Below are positions 43,622-55,799 of a stretch of DNA of 64,000 nucleotides, in pieces. Source of the DNA: Verticillium longisporum (Eukaryota > Ascomycota > Sordariomycetes > Glomerellales > Plectosphaerellaceae); contig JAETXT010000012.1 in NCBI GenBank assembly GCA_019188255.1, forward strand, positions 1,116,001-1,180,000. Reading direction: 5' to 3'. Under the pieces are notes generated by a model. That model did no database searches. It saw only the letters and a program-made list of their open reading frames with translations, and was not told the origin of the DNA. The position numbers and the translations under genes were made by a program. Position 1 is the stretch's first letter, and the number at the start of each line of letters is the position of its first letter.

Positions 43622-44972
43622 TGAACTCTGCCTGAGAAATCAAGTCACATGAAAATGGGATAGGACTCGGTCAAGAAGAGCTGTTTTGTTCAGATGAAAA
43701 GTGATGGATCTCTCGGTCAGAGTGTGGAGTCGGGCGTCTCAACTTTCAGCCTCTCAAGGTCTCCATCGCTGGTCTGCAATGCGACCTTATGTCCTCTTCT
43801 TTTCTTGCTCTTTGTCCATCACATGTAGAAGTGGTTCGCGCACCATCTCAGCACGCCTGTATGGATGGTCTGTACCGGCATCAGAGGGCTCGACGTGGAC
43901 GTGCATAGACTTGGGCAGGGCTGCAGGCTCGCATAGATCACGCCGTCAAGTCTCTTTACCGCGTCCGCCCGGGAGATGGGCAGCGCGAAGCCGCGTCTGC
44001 GCTCTGTTAATACCCAACGAGACGACTGGTCGAGGGTCGGCAAGCCTTACGGCTCAAGAGGTCCTGAGGAACCGCCGAGGTGATTCGTGGGCACATTCCA
44101 CATGCTGGTTGGCGCCTTCTCCGTCTTTGCACTTGGTACGCATGGCACACCTGTGGCGGAGGAGCATGAGGCCTGTTAGACGTCAATGAAGCGTCGAGTC
44201 GGGCATCGACGTCAGGGTCACACTGCCTCTGAAGCTCTGCAAGCTTTTAAATGAGGCTATGAGGTCGGTGAGTTAACGTCGAACAAGGCGAGGCATTCAG
44301 AGGGTGATTTGGTTGGTGCCCGGTGATCGCGGTAGTTCAGGCGCCTAGGTATCGGTGCCGTAGCGAATACGCATAGCATGATGATTTGGCTGATGACTTC
44401 GAAGTCATGATTCAGGCTGGTAATGGAAACTCGTCAGAGGGCGATACTTGTAGGAGATGAAAGTTGTTGATTCTGGCCGTCTCAAGGCTGAATGGGGCTC
44501 TCTCCTTCTTGACATGAGATGAGTGCAAGTGGTAGTGGAAGTGGGACCAGAGAATGATTAGTGGTGTGCGTATTGGCAGGCTCGCAAGTGCCCCGCTCAC
44601 GGATCGGACAGGGGGCTTTCCAGTGGGTCTTTTAGTGGATCTGAGACTCAACTCAGCCCTGTACGGTAGCTCCTGCCCCACTTGGACGTTGGAGCTCAAC
44701 CTCCTTCCCCCGGTCTGGACTTGGCCTTTGGACCTCTCCTCGTCCTCCTCCTCCTCCTCCAGCCTTTGCTATCTCGCTGCCTGGCCGTTCATTGATTCTC
44801 TGGCCAATTTCAGCACCATGTCAGGCCACGTTCTCAGTCCTGGACCTCTTCTCCTTCTTCAGACCGATTCTTGAGGCATCTCTCCTGAGATGCTCGGCTG
44901 CCGCCTGCCTTGTTTCGTGCGTCCCATTTCTTCACCTCTCCTGGCTTCCCCTTTCCAGGCCTACTCCGCATC
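43622..44972. other. Divergent intergenic region before the Zn2Cys6 gene
   Basis: 1.35 kb. It holds the promoter of the minus-strand unknown gene and the CTCCTCCTCC-rich leader of the transcription factor gene. No gene is supported. Confidence 0.5.
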
Positions 44973-46580
44973 ATGGCTCGATCTGGCATCTCCAGAGTAA
45001 AGACGGGTTGCATCACCTGCAAGTATGTTTCCCTCTCCATCTCTTCTGTCTCTCTTTCGGCGGGAACAAAAAACACGTGCTGACCACTGCACAGGATTCG
45101 TAGGATAAAGTGTGATGAGGCGCATCCCGCTTGTCGACGCTGTGTCACGACAGGCAGGGCATGTGACGGCTACTCCACACCCTCCACCGCCAGCTACTCT
45201 TGGGCTCAGTTGCTACGCTCCAGCCCAACGCCGAGCCCTGCCGCTACCCATGCTGCCGGTGAACTCCGCGCCTTGGGCTTCTTCCGCGAAGTCGTCGCCC
45301 CTGTTCTCGCTGGGCCCCTGGATGGCTTTTTCTGGACCCACCTGGTGATCCAGTTCACCCACCAAGAGCAAGCTGCGAGGCACGCTGTGCTTGCCATCAG
45401 CTCGCTGTACGAGAACCTTCAGCAGGGCTTTGCTAGGTTACCCTTGATCGAGAAGAATGCCTTGGCTGTCAAGCATTACAACGAGGCCATCAGGCAACTG
45501 AGGAACACAAACAGCCAGGAGGCCGTGCTGCTCGTCTGCATTCTGTTCACCTGTATTGACATGTTGCGCGGCGACTGCGAGGGTGCCGTCAGTCACTGTC
45601 GGCATGGCATCAACATGGTGGCTGGGAACCGCGTGGACTCGACCGTCGTTCGCGACCAACTGTTGCCTGCCTTTTATCGCATGGCCATCTTTCCCTTCTT
45701 CTTCGGTGCCCGGCCCGAATCTTTCCCTGAAATCACGACCCGTCACCCACACAAACCCACCACATTCTGGACCATCGCAGAGGCCCAGTGCTCTCTCGAT
45801 CCGCTCGTTCTACAGGTCATTCGATTTGTTCGATCTGCTGATGAGTATCGGCTGGGGCAGTGGACGAACGATGAGCCCGGCATGATGGCCTTGCGTGAGC
45901 GGGTCAGTCTGGACACAGCACTTGACGAGTGGGCAAAGGCTTTCCACGCATATCAGGGGCAGAAGAGTCCACAGCACGACCCCAACGACATGCGGACGCA
46001 AATCGTCGAGCGCCTACTCGGCATGAAATGGCTTGTTGCTAAGATCTGGATCGATACGTGCCTGTCAAGGGGGGAGATGGTGTATGATCTACACCTCGAC
46101 AAGTTCCGCGCCATCATAGAACTTGCGCGGCAAGCCGAAGCTCGGAGGCAGGCATTACGCGACGTCCGCGCGAGCCCAAAGTTCTCGTTCGAGATGGGGT
46201 TCGGGCCGCTGCTGGCATTTGTCGTCATCAAATGCCGATCTCTGAGGCTGCGTGTTGCTGCTTTGAGTCTGATGAAGACACTGGCCTACAGAAGGGAGAG
46301 TCTTTGGGAGAACGGGACCATGATTGCGTCGGGGACACGAACGATCGAGGTGGAACATGGGTTACAAGGGGGACTGGACATCAAGCAGGAGGCTTCTAGC
46401 GATGACGAGGCCCTCCCATCTGAAGAGCAGCGGATCCAAGACTCGATCACGCTGAATGAGGAGCAAACCGTAACAAGCCACGACGGTGGCATCATCTTGC
46501 AGCAGAGGGTCGCGTATCTGATGAGAAGACCAGGGGAATCCATTACAGTGCGAGACGAGTGGTACTCATTAGCAGCCTAG
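44973..46580 (+). CDS. Zn2Cys6 transcription factor
   Basis: A 511-aa fungal zinc binuclear cluster regulator. Exons are 44973-45022 and 45095-46580; the 72-bp intron (GTATGT, CTGAC branch, GCACAG, phase 2) lies inside the zinc cluster, a common place. Spliced, the cluster is CITCKIRRIKCDEAHPACRRC with a final CDGY, giving C-x2-C-x6-C-x6-C-x2-C-x6-C at about residues 13-40. The basic linker is short. The rest is an alpha-helical regulatory region (FWTHLVIQFTHQEQAARHAVLAISSLY, VLLVCILFTCIDMLRGD) of the fungal-specific domain type. No target is deducible. It is some 17 kb from the UbiA group and so not clearly its regulator. Confidence 0.9.
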
Positions 46581-46901
46581 GCGAGGCAGAGTTGAGCGAG
46601 TAAACATGGTAGGTCTGCGGCTTATGCGTGCTGCTGTCCTCAAGCGCGGGCTGACCCTTCGCACATGAAATCACGCGATTGGTCGGTTCGCAACTTGAGA
46701 TCAGGAACAAGCATGCGACAGGGGGGCTGTGAACATGGGAGAGCCCAGAAATAGTCGTTCATGAGCATGGATGCGCAACGCCCTTATTGATATAAAGCTA
46801 CAAGTCGGCTTTGGATTGATTTGCTGAGAATTCGACCACCACAGGCTTCATACTTCCTTTCTACGATCTTGTTCCATTCCTTGACTTCTGTCATTACAGC
46901 C
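46581..46901. other. Short intergenic region upstream of the RTA1-family gene
   Basis: 320 bp, the probable promoter and 5' UTR of the next gene. No distinct motif was recognised. Confidence 0.5.
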
Positions 46902-48246
46902 ATGCGTTTTTCTGTACCACTCCTGTTGGCCACTGTCACCGCTGTCAGCTGTCTGCCTTCAAGAACTCTCTCTCCTGCGCCGACTACTACACCTATACAC
47001 GACAGACGGGAACAAATATCCTCACTCTCTACCCAACCACCTGCACCTGGGCAGTATTTCACAACCACGCAACATGTCACGATACCTGGCATGACGAATG
47101 ACCATGTCACTCTGCCCGCCAAGACCATTGACATTGCCATTCCAACCTGCACCACCACTGCCAAGCCGGATTCCAATGGTCATGTACCGCCGGGAGAGTG
47201 CGGTGCCTTCTGGAACTACTATCCCAGTTTCGCGGCCGCAGCCGCCTTTGCCATCTTGTTCGCAATTCTGACGGCCACCCACATCTGGCAGGCCGCCAAG
47301 TACAAAAAGGTTCGTATGTCACACACAAGGTGTCATGTCCCTCCCGAACAACCAGAGTCTAACAGGTCAGGCATGGTGTTGGGTTATCATCATGGCGAGC
47401 ATCTGGGAGACACTAGCCTTCCTCTTCCGCGCCATCAGCACAAAGCACCAGCAGTCTAGCGGCATCTATCTTGTATTCCAAATCTTTATTCTGCTGGCCC
47501 CCATTTGTGAGTATCCGATCCCATATATAGGAAGCTCACTGCATGTCTGACATGTCATCTGGAAAGGGGTCAACGCCTTCGCCTACATGACCCTCGGCCG
47601 TATGATCCACTTCTTCCACCCCCGGCAAGCCGTCCTCGGCCTCCCAGCCTCGACCCTCGCCGCCCTCTTCGTGGCCCTCGACATCGTCTCCTTCGCCGTC
47701 CAGCTCGCCGGCGGCTCCATGGCCGGCCCCACCACCCCGCCCGCCGAGCAGATGCGCGCCATCCACATCTACATGGGCGGCATCGCCCTCCAGGAGTTCT
47801 TCATCCTCCTCTTCCTCGGCCTGACGCTCGTCTTCCACCGCGACATGCGCCGCGTCGCCGCCGCCACGGCGAGTCCGGCCGGCACGTCCTACTCCTCCGC
47901 CGCCGCCACCAGCTGGCGCCCGCTGCTGTGGGCCCTCTACGTCTCGCTCGCCATGATCACGACGCGCATCGTCTTCCGCCTCGTCGAATTTTCGTCGGGC
48001 CACGAGGCCGACAACCCGCTCCTCGTGCGCGAAGCCTACTTCTACGCCCTCGAGGCCGCGCCCATGGCCCTCGCCGTCGCGGCCTGCAACGTCGCGCACC
48101 CAGCTGCCGCCATGCGGGGGCCCGAGTCGGAGATGTGTGGCGCGCAGGAGGCGGAGGGGCGCGGGACACGTGCCGCTCGAGAGGGACGTAGAGGAGCAGG
48201 AGCTCACGTGTCATGGCCGACGCCGGTAGCTTTTTGGATGTCCTGA
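46902..48246 (+). CDS. RTA1-family multi-helix membrane protein
   Basis: RTA1-like proteins are seven-helix fungal membrane proteins linked to lipid movement and to resistance against toxic lipids or drugs (RTA1, RSB1). Exons are 46902-47309, 47371-47506 and 47567-48246. The introns begin GTTCGT (61 bp) and GTGAGT (60 bp) and joining gives KYKK-AWCWVIIMASIWETLAF and LLAPI-WVNAFAYMTLGRMI, both family-typical. The product is 407 aa. It begins with a signal-like hydrophobic start (MRFSVPLLLATVTAVSC) and a Thr/Ser/Pro-rich extracellular stretch of about 95 residues before the first helix. The helices include CGAFWNYYPSFAAAAAF and IVFRLVEF…EAYFYALEA. It ends in a basic tail. ATG 46902 is chosen because it opens the signal peptide; an earlier in-frame Met would bury it. 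Confidence 0.88.
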
Positions 48247-49289
48247 TTCTTTGGCAGGATCTTTATTGGAGGCTTGAGGAGGGACAACCCAAGGGGTGAA
48301 GTCGTGTCGAGATCCGTCTGCGAGAGGCTACTCGTGATCCGTTACTTGTCTATAAACGAAGGGGCCCCCCCTTGGCGCGGCCTTGCCAAGAATGTGACGC
48401 ACATGCTGGGGTACCGATAGCTACAGTCCTCATCGGCATTATGCCGACGGTCAAAGCCTATCTGACTTCCCTAAATTTGCTGCTCATCTGCATCCGGACG
48501 TGAACCAAGATAGTGCAGAATCTGCAAGACAAGTGGTCGGACCCGCGATGCTTGTTACCGACTCGACTGCCGTACCATCTGCGAGCACATCCCGCGCACC
48601 CGCCCACCACGCACAGCACGTCATGTGAATGAATGGGATTCTCGGCAAGTATGATACAACACGTTCCCTAGCCTACCGGGAAACCTCGCGCGCCGTCGCG
48701 CTCATAAAAGTGTATCCTTCCGCCTCGCCCTCCTCTCTTCTCTCCATGGACATTCGGGCCCTCAAACCCCATGCCGCGCGCGTCTCACTCGACTACAAAG
48801 CGAGAAAGATACGCCCTCGCAGCCCGTCGGGATGAGGAGGTCCAAACGGCCTCGGTGCCGCAAGACAGTCAACGCACCCCGCGTGCAACCCCTTCGCACT
48901 CCCGCCCTATCCACCTACTAAGGACCATGGGTCCTGGGGCGCTGAAGAAGAAAAGTAATGAACCAAAGCTGCCGAAGCGTCGCGCCACCCGAGCCCGCCG
49001 TTCCCAGGACTTCCCGTTACCCTTTTGTTTTGGGGGGGGGGTGGCGAGCATGGGGTGGCTGGGTGAACAGGCACTAGAAGAAAAGAGACGCATTTCTCCG
49101 TTCAACGCCGGGCGATCCGCCAATGTGGGGGGAATCAATTTATGAGAGAAGTAGGAAATGGAGACCTTGGAATGGAAATCGAGATATTCGTTTATTCGCC
49201 GTGCCCAGTCCGAATACCACGTCTCGCGTGTTATACTCGGACACAGAAAAGGGGTATTACGTGGTCGGAGAGTGTGTGTGAGTGACAGT
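48247..49289. other. Region between convergent RTA1 and PHD genes
   Basis: 1.04 kb; short open frames look composition-driven. It includes a G9 run near 49031-49039. No supported gene. Confidence 0.5.
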
Positions 49290-52200
49290 TTAGTCGACAT
49301 CCATGATGCCGGCCTCACCCTGGTCGGATTTGCCGTTGGCAGACTCGAGGTGATCTGGGGCTGTCGTGGCAGGTGTAGGAAGATCGACCTCGGCCGACTC
49401 AGTCTTCGCGGATAGAGCATCGCCTTCGCCGGCCATGGGGCTGTGGCCCGCCAACGCAGCATGGATGCGTGCTTCCATGGCCTTGCACTCCGCGAGCATG
49501 GCCTGAAGGCTCTGCTGGTCTCGCTGGCCCAGGTTGCCGCTGGCGAGGTTCGTGGCGTCGCCACGGGCTATGAGCGACAGGACAGCAGGATCCGCGTTAT
49601 CCTGGACAGTTTGTTAGAAAATACAACATTACAAGATGGTCCGTCTCAAAACCTACCAGAAGAGCTGTGGTGAGCTGAGAAATACCGTCGCTGTTGGATT
49701 CCCGCAGCTGAGCCAGGTTCAGCGCTGCCTGGTGTTCCGTGATCGACACCTGGCCGATCGTGGGGCGCGACTCTGGCACGGCCTCCAGTGGCTCGTCGTC
49801 GGGGGCTGCTGGAGCAACGCGTTTCCTCCGGAGAACCCTGGACAAGTCAGTGACTAGGACCTCAACAGTCTAGCAGAACGAAACATACTGTGAGACAAAA
49901 TCCAAGATGATGCCCTTCTCAGGCAGGCGGTAGGTACGGCCAAACGAGGTGACGTCGTTCCATCCGCTGTCATTGTCAGACTCGTCGTTGATGACCTCGA
50001 TGAAGCCATTATTCTTCATGCCACGACTGTACAGCGGGGTGATGGCCGTGGCATCGCGAATCTTGCGATACTTGTGGGCGGGGGCGAGGCTGCCGGGAAG
50101 CTTCGCAAGCAAGTTGTCGTTGTGAGCCGGGCAGACCCAGGTGCGCAGAACCGGCGGGATGGCGAGCGGCGGGTCGAGACAGTCAATATGCCAGTGAAGA
50201 CCACAAATGCTGCACGGAATGATGGAACGGTCGCTGGCCGTCGCTTGCTGGCAGTTGTGGCACAAGACTGGCGACCCATCTGCATCGCGGACTTTGTGGA
50301 AGTCCGGCGCCTCCTCGTAACCACCTCGTTTCCTGGTACAAGTCAGCTGACATGCGCACAATGGCCGCCGCCGCCGAGGGCGGCAAGAGGGAAGCTTTCA
50401 CATACTTGGGAACCTTGGGCACCACAGCGTTTTCTTCCTCGTAGTCCCCCTGAGGACCAGCTCGCACATTTTCAAAGTAGGTCTGGATGTGCTGCGGCAG
50501 CTCAAACGCCCCTGGATTGGTCTTGTCCAGCACCGTCAGGAGGGCACCGAAATGGCCCGGCCTCTTGTCAGATGATCGGGTCGGAAACCTCGTTCCGACG
50601 CACCGTTGACAAAACCATTCATCAGGGAGAGGCTCGTCAACGAGCAGATCGACGCACTCGAAATGGAAGGACCGGGAGCAGTGCTCGCAGCAGACGAGTT
50701 CACCTACGCCGCCGCACGCCGAGCAATAATCGTCGTTGTCATCCTGACACCTCGAATTAGCCAACTTTGTCCGCCAAGGGGGGGAGAGCGCGTATGCTGA
50801 GCAGGTGACCGGGATTGCGGGCAAATAAAAGTGGGAGATGAGCTGGTCGCTAAAACTCTGTGCGCGGGCGGCCCGTTGGCACGACGAGGGGGGGGATGGG
50901 CTGGGCCTGGCGTGGGTGAGGAGAGGGAGAATGGAGAGAATGGGGGCCATCGAGCCAGATCGAGCAAGACAAAGCCAGCCTCACTCAGAGCCACCCACAT
51001 GACGAGCAGAGCATGGATATCATGATGAGGAAGTGCAGAGAAATGCAGAGAAATGCAGAGAAACGACACGCATAGCACAACCACGTACCGAATTGAAGTG
51101 AGCCCCGTTAGATGAGGAAGGATGTCCCTCTCCGCTCTGGCGAGGTACGCCTGCTGCAGTGCCGATGGTCTTCTTCTTGGGCCTAGGAGAAAGAGAGAGT
51201 GTGTTAGGTCGGAAGAGCATGAGAAGAGGACACGCGATGTTTCGGTGATGCGCCTCGCTGCTCACAAGGGAGAAAGAATACTCACGATGACTTGACACGC
51301 AGCCCGGTGCCGGTGCGTTGCTTTTTGACAGCCCGCGTGCTGACGGGCGTGCCAGCTCTGGACGAGTTCACATTCGACGCTACATCGGGCGGGAACGAAC
51401 GGGCTGTCGGCGAGGAGGCTTCGAGGTCATCAAATCCCCTCTTGTTGGACCGCGTGGTTCGCCCATTGGCCTGCGTGCCAGGTACGCTGGCGTTCCCTGC
51501 AACCGACTGTCGCGTCTTGCGCGTCGGCAAACCCGCGATTGGCGTGGACACGGGGGCCTCGAGCTCGTCCCAGAAGGGCGGATCGATGGCGCTGGTCGCA
51601 TTCGCGCTGGAGCTGTTCTGCGTCTCGCCGCGGATTGAGCTCTCCTCGGGGGCATCGACGCCGGCAAAATTGCTCTGAAGCCGCGCCATTCTCCGCCTGG
51701 CCGTGTTGGCTTCGTCCACAGCGCTGACCTCGTTGTTGCTCTTTCCCTGGGCAGAGGCCTTGGCATTTGCCTTCGCCGCTCGTGTCGTCTTGGAGCCCTT
51801 AGCTGGCCTGCCGACCGGCCTACGAGCGGGAACTGCGTCAGCAAATTGGGGCGACGAGGGAATGTCCGTCATGGCAGAATCAGCAGGCGCAGGGCTGCCC
51901 GAGGATGACAAGGCCGAGGGGTCGGGTGCGTCGATGATCATCTTCTTTGTGGTCTTTGCGTTGCGTTGTCGACTGGGCCGCAGTTCGTTGAAGATGATCT
52001 TGGCGCTCGTCGTGGGTGCGGCAGCCCCTTCGACGTTGCGATCACGGATAGCTGCAGGCGTAGGCGACGGCAGAGAGGGCGAGCCCGAAAGCTCCGACAG
52101 AGCAGATGAGTCGCTGCCTGCGGAGTCCTGACGAGCACGCCTCCGAGACGGCGTGACGAGGGCGCTGCCATCGCCGACGGCCGAGGGTTTCGCCATGAAC

Positions 52201-53582
52201 GGCGAGGCTGTGTGCTGCTTCCGCGACTTTTGCTTCCTCTTTGACGGCGTCACAACAATGGGCGTTGCTGGCTCGGGCACAGGTGCCTCGACGACTGGAG
52301 GCGGCACCGAAGGTGCAGGTGTGGGTTCAGGTGAACTCGGACGTCTTGCCTTGGTGAGATCGAGCGTGATGAGTTTGGCGTACGGTGCACGCTTCCTTTT
52401 TTGTCCGCTCATGCCGTTGGGATTTGGCGAAGGTGGGCCAAAGTGATCGCGGGCTCGGTTTTCCTTGTTACCTTCCCTCTTCTTCGCCTCGATGAGCTTC
52501 GCAAACTCGTCAACGACCGACGAGTCGGCAGTCTGAGAAAAGATGGACTCGACCAGAGTGAGAAAGTGCGCGTCGGATGACTTTTCGTCGTAAAGCGTAC
52601 GCAGAGCCCATGCCGTGGGATAGCGGCAGTGATCGAGCGCCTCGTGAATCGCTTGCTCAATGACCCTTTCGATGCGCTCCCTAGCAGGCACGGTCTGTTC
52701 GGGAGCGGCCGTCGTGAGATCTGTCGCAGGGGCGGAAGCAGCGGTAGGCGTGGAAGTGGGAGTGGAGGCTGAGGCTGAGGCAGGAACAGGCGTCGAAGTA
52801 GAGACGGCGGCGGGTTGGTGCGAAGTGGAAGCGCGTCGACCCGTAGAGACTCTGTTGAGGCTCCGCCTCGACAGGGGGTTGCGCAGAGTCGTCGTCTTGG
52901 TGCTGGTGCTCTTCTGATCGTGCTCGTCGTCCGAATCGTTGGTAGGCAGTGCTCGCCGCATGGGCTTTTCCGCGGCTGCAGGTGCTGATGCTTCCTGGGC
53001 GAGAGGTTGCGGAGAGGGGGAGGCGGGCGTCACACTGTCTGGTGCGGAGCCAGAGCCAGACTCTTGCTTGGTTGCCAGCACGACCGAGGTGGCCGCATCA
53101 GCACCAGCGCCGTCGCTGTCGACAGCCGTCGTTTCCGCCCCTTCTGCAGCCGTGCTGGAGGAAGACCTTCGATCGAATTCCGTCTTGGTCGCCGGCGGCG
53201 TCGGCGTGGGGGCGGCAGCTGTCGCCGAGGCTCGCGCTGTCGCCTGCGCTGCCTGGAGGTGCGCCGTGCTCTTCTTCAGAATGATCCTGCGCACCGGCTG
53301 GCCTTCCTTCTTCTTCGCGACGGGGATCGGCTTGGGCATCTCGCCAAGCGGCACCATGCCCTCGGTGACGCCGTACCGCACGAGTCCGTGGTCCTCATAG
53401 CTCGGCTTGCTCTGCACGGAAGGCTCCAGCCACTTCTGCAGGAACGTCTTGGTTGTCGCGTCGTTGACCGAGCTCCTCGACGTCTCCAGAGGACTCGGGC
53501 CAGGACCCGCGTTGTTGTTGGCCGTAGGCAGCTGAAGCGGGCTCGAGAATCGCGACCGTGTCGCTCGCGTGCTCGTGGCCAT
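49290..53582 (-). CDS. rco1: Rco1-like double-PHD protein, predicted Rpd3S histone deacetylase subunit
   Basis: Rco1 with Eaf3 targets the Rpd3S complex to methylated nucleosomes in gene bodies and suppresses cryptic transcription. Six exons on the minus strand: 53582-51286, 51182-51089, 50743-50406, 50332-49889, 49837-49657 and 49601-49290, giving 1221 aa. Phases agree at every junction. The first 765 residues are disordered and rich in Ala, Ser, Pro and Thr, with a helical island ERIERVIEQAIHEALDHCRYPTAWALRTLYDEK. PHD1 is YCSACGGVGELVCCEHCSRSFH…CQRC (about residues 803-850). PHD2 is VLCHNCQQ…CSICGLHWHIDCLDPP…VCPAH (about 927-985). The start at 53582 (MATSTRATRSR) is the first ATG of the frame. 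Intron 2 is unusually long (345 bp). The complex assignment is by PHD arrangement, not proven. Confidence 0.82.
50744..51088 (-). other. Long second intron of the Rco1-like gene
   Basis: 345 bp with GTACGT donor and CTAAT branch before the GTGTCAG acceptor. It carries three copies of a 10-bp repeat. An AAAG acceptor at 50765 would add seven residues (LANSRCQ) and stay in frame. Confidence 0.6.
51034..51063. repeat. Three 10-bp tandem units (TGCAGAGAAA)
   Basis: Exact triplicate inside the long intron of the Rco1-like gene. Confidence 0.85.
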
Positions 53583-55799
53583 CTTGCGAAGCTCCTCCTC
53601 GAAATCCTCCTCTTCTTCTTCTTCTGCCTTTTCGACGTCCGCCGCCACAACCACCTCCTTCCTCCTTCTCTGTCGTTTTCCTATCGCGACGGTATAGTGC
53701 AAAACGACCTGATGGGCTCCTGTTGGTCGCAGTCGCGACGGTGCGCGTCGTGGAGGTGCGGTCGGGGTTTTTCTGCGTCGCGCCTCAAGCTCGAGCTTCG
53801 CCTTTGCGCCCCCCTGGCTGGGGCCTCGACACACGCTCTCCAGAGATGAAAAAGATAGGGAGGAATAACACCTGCGCGTGCGGTTAGTGTCGTGTTTCGT
53901 ATCGGGAAAAAAGTGGCATGTCTACTTCTCTGATGCTCCAAGGTGGCGAGCGACTCGAAATGCTTCGCGTATCCCCTATCTCGACGCGGTTGATCAGGGG
54001 GGGGAGGGAGAGGGAAGGGTGCCAGAGGCTGAGAGACGTCGAAGCTGTTTCTCGCAGGCGCAGAGGCTCCGTAATAGCGTGGCCGTGCCTTGGTTGAGCC
54101 ACCGAGGGAAGCCCCAGCCGGCGGGCATGGGGGGCCCTCTGGGGGGCATGTCTCGGCCACCTCCAGCGGGTGCTTAGGTCATGATGGCCTGCCAAGCAAC
54201 CACCCGTGTAGGCAGTGATAGGGCATCCTCCCTCGAGGCTATAGGCGTTGTCCACCAGACGCGCCTGGCTCGGGGCGTCGCCCACCAAATGATAGGACAT
54301 GCCGTGCCCAGAAAGTGCCATGACGAGGTGGCCAGGAGGCGTCCTCGATGACACTGCAGCACCTGTTTGCCTCACCTGCCCACATCACCCGATCACAGGT
54401 GTCTGGACACCACTATCTTCCACTCATCTGGCGTCCCATCTTTCATCGGCGAGACAGCTCTGTCCAGGCTCCAGGATGGACACGCCATCAGGTCCTCCCT
54501 AGGGCCTCGATAACCCAGCACACAAGCGCAGGCGATCCATGGCCTGGTACACCAAGAGACCATGAATCAGCCCCTGACGATGCTGCCAGGCGCTCTACCA
54601 GGACCACCCTCAAGCTCTCCCCAGGCCACACACCCCGAGCGTCCGTACAGTACAGACCAGACTGCCTGTCAGCGGCGGAAAAATCACTCCATGCCCGAAT
54701 CACTGCCTCATCCCATCCATTGCTTCCCCTCTCGGTTGCATCATCCATCGGCAACCAGAAAACTTTGCCCCTCGGCTTGAGGTACAGATCGACTCTTTGG
54801 CATACTCTGTCTGACAAGCCTTATTTTTTTTTCTGGGTCCCCATTCTCGGGCTGACTGACCCTCCAGATCGCTGATGCTCAGGACACCTAATCCAGGGGT
54901 CACGAATCCCATCACCCGGCCGCCCACGACAGTCCCACATTCGCACTGCTATAGCAACCCGAGACTGCTGCTCCGGCACTGCCCTCCACGGGAGGTGGAG
55001 GGCTGCAACGGCGGACCGGGCTCTTCGGGCGTTGAGGACCCCCCTCTCGTTGTCCTTCTGCTCTTCCTGCATCCCCATGAACTCTGATTAGGTTTGCAGG
55101 TCGTCACGATCTCGTAGCCCCTGAATCAGCGTCCGGTACTGCGAGTACGTGGACCCAGACAAGCCAGAGCACTGCATACCAAACCGCACCATACCTTACC
55201 CGGCCACGGACCCCAACCTCCTCCATTTTGCCAGACGTGACCCTCCACTAAATGAGCCGGACGGAGATGCAGAAACACCAGCAGAAAATATGCCGCGCCG
55301 TGACTTGTCAGGCCGGGTCGGGTCGATTGGTCCTTCACGGATATGCAGATTCAATCCTCTCACTGACTAATGCCAACGCATTACACTTCTCACCAGGCTG
55401 TGCTGGCTGAAGACCACGACGTTCTGCGACCGATGAACCCTCTTCTTGTTTCTTTCTTGAGTGTCCTTGACGGGGCTGCATCGGGCACTTGAGATGCCCT
55501 CCTGCTGCCAACCGCAGACCTAGCTAGCTAACAAGGCACACTGGATGATGCAGCAGCCCTATACTGCGCGTGCATCGGTATCCCGAAGTTCGCCCACGCG
55601 GGCCTTCAACACGACCCAGCGCTTTCGTACCAACCCGTGTCGTCCCACATGGTGAGCCAGGCCAGGGCAGCCCAAGCAGGGTCAGCAGGTCTACCTCTTC
55701 GCGAAAACAAGTTTGTGGGTCCTGCGCAAGCCCCATCGGCTTCACAGGCCCTTCGACGAGGCATTCATCCATCGCTGCTCCACTCCGTCCGCCACCAGC
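53583..55799. other. Intergenic region between the Rco1-like and Cdb4-like genes
   Basis: 2.2 kb. The part next to 53582 is the promoter of the Rco1-like gene. Open frames across the rest lack any family resemblance, and no RNA gene was found. Confidence 0.5.

Noticed and set aside
42728..43624. 298-codon plus-strand frame opposite the unknown protein
   Set aside because: Val/Gly-rich shadow. The minus strand has the better start and splice signals.
43701..44189. 162-codon plus-strand frame upstream of the Zn2Cys6 gene
   Set aside because: No family resemblance and no splice support; it probably lies in the promoter of the neighbouring genes.
44973..46580. Zn2Cys6 factor as pathway regulator of the UbiA group
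   Set aside because: It is 17 kb away, beyond the copia element and the Pumilio gene; nothing in the sequence ties it to the group.
53583..53834. 84-residue N-terminal extension of the Rco1-like protein
   Set aside because: It opens at GTG, not ATG, and reads like leader sequence; the first ATG is at 53582.
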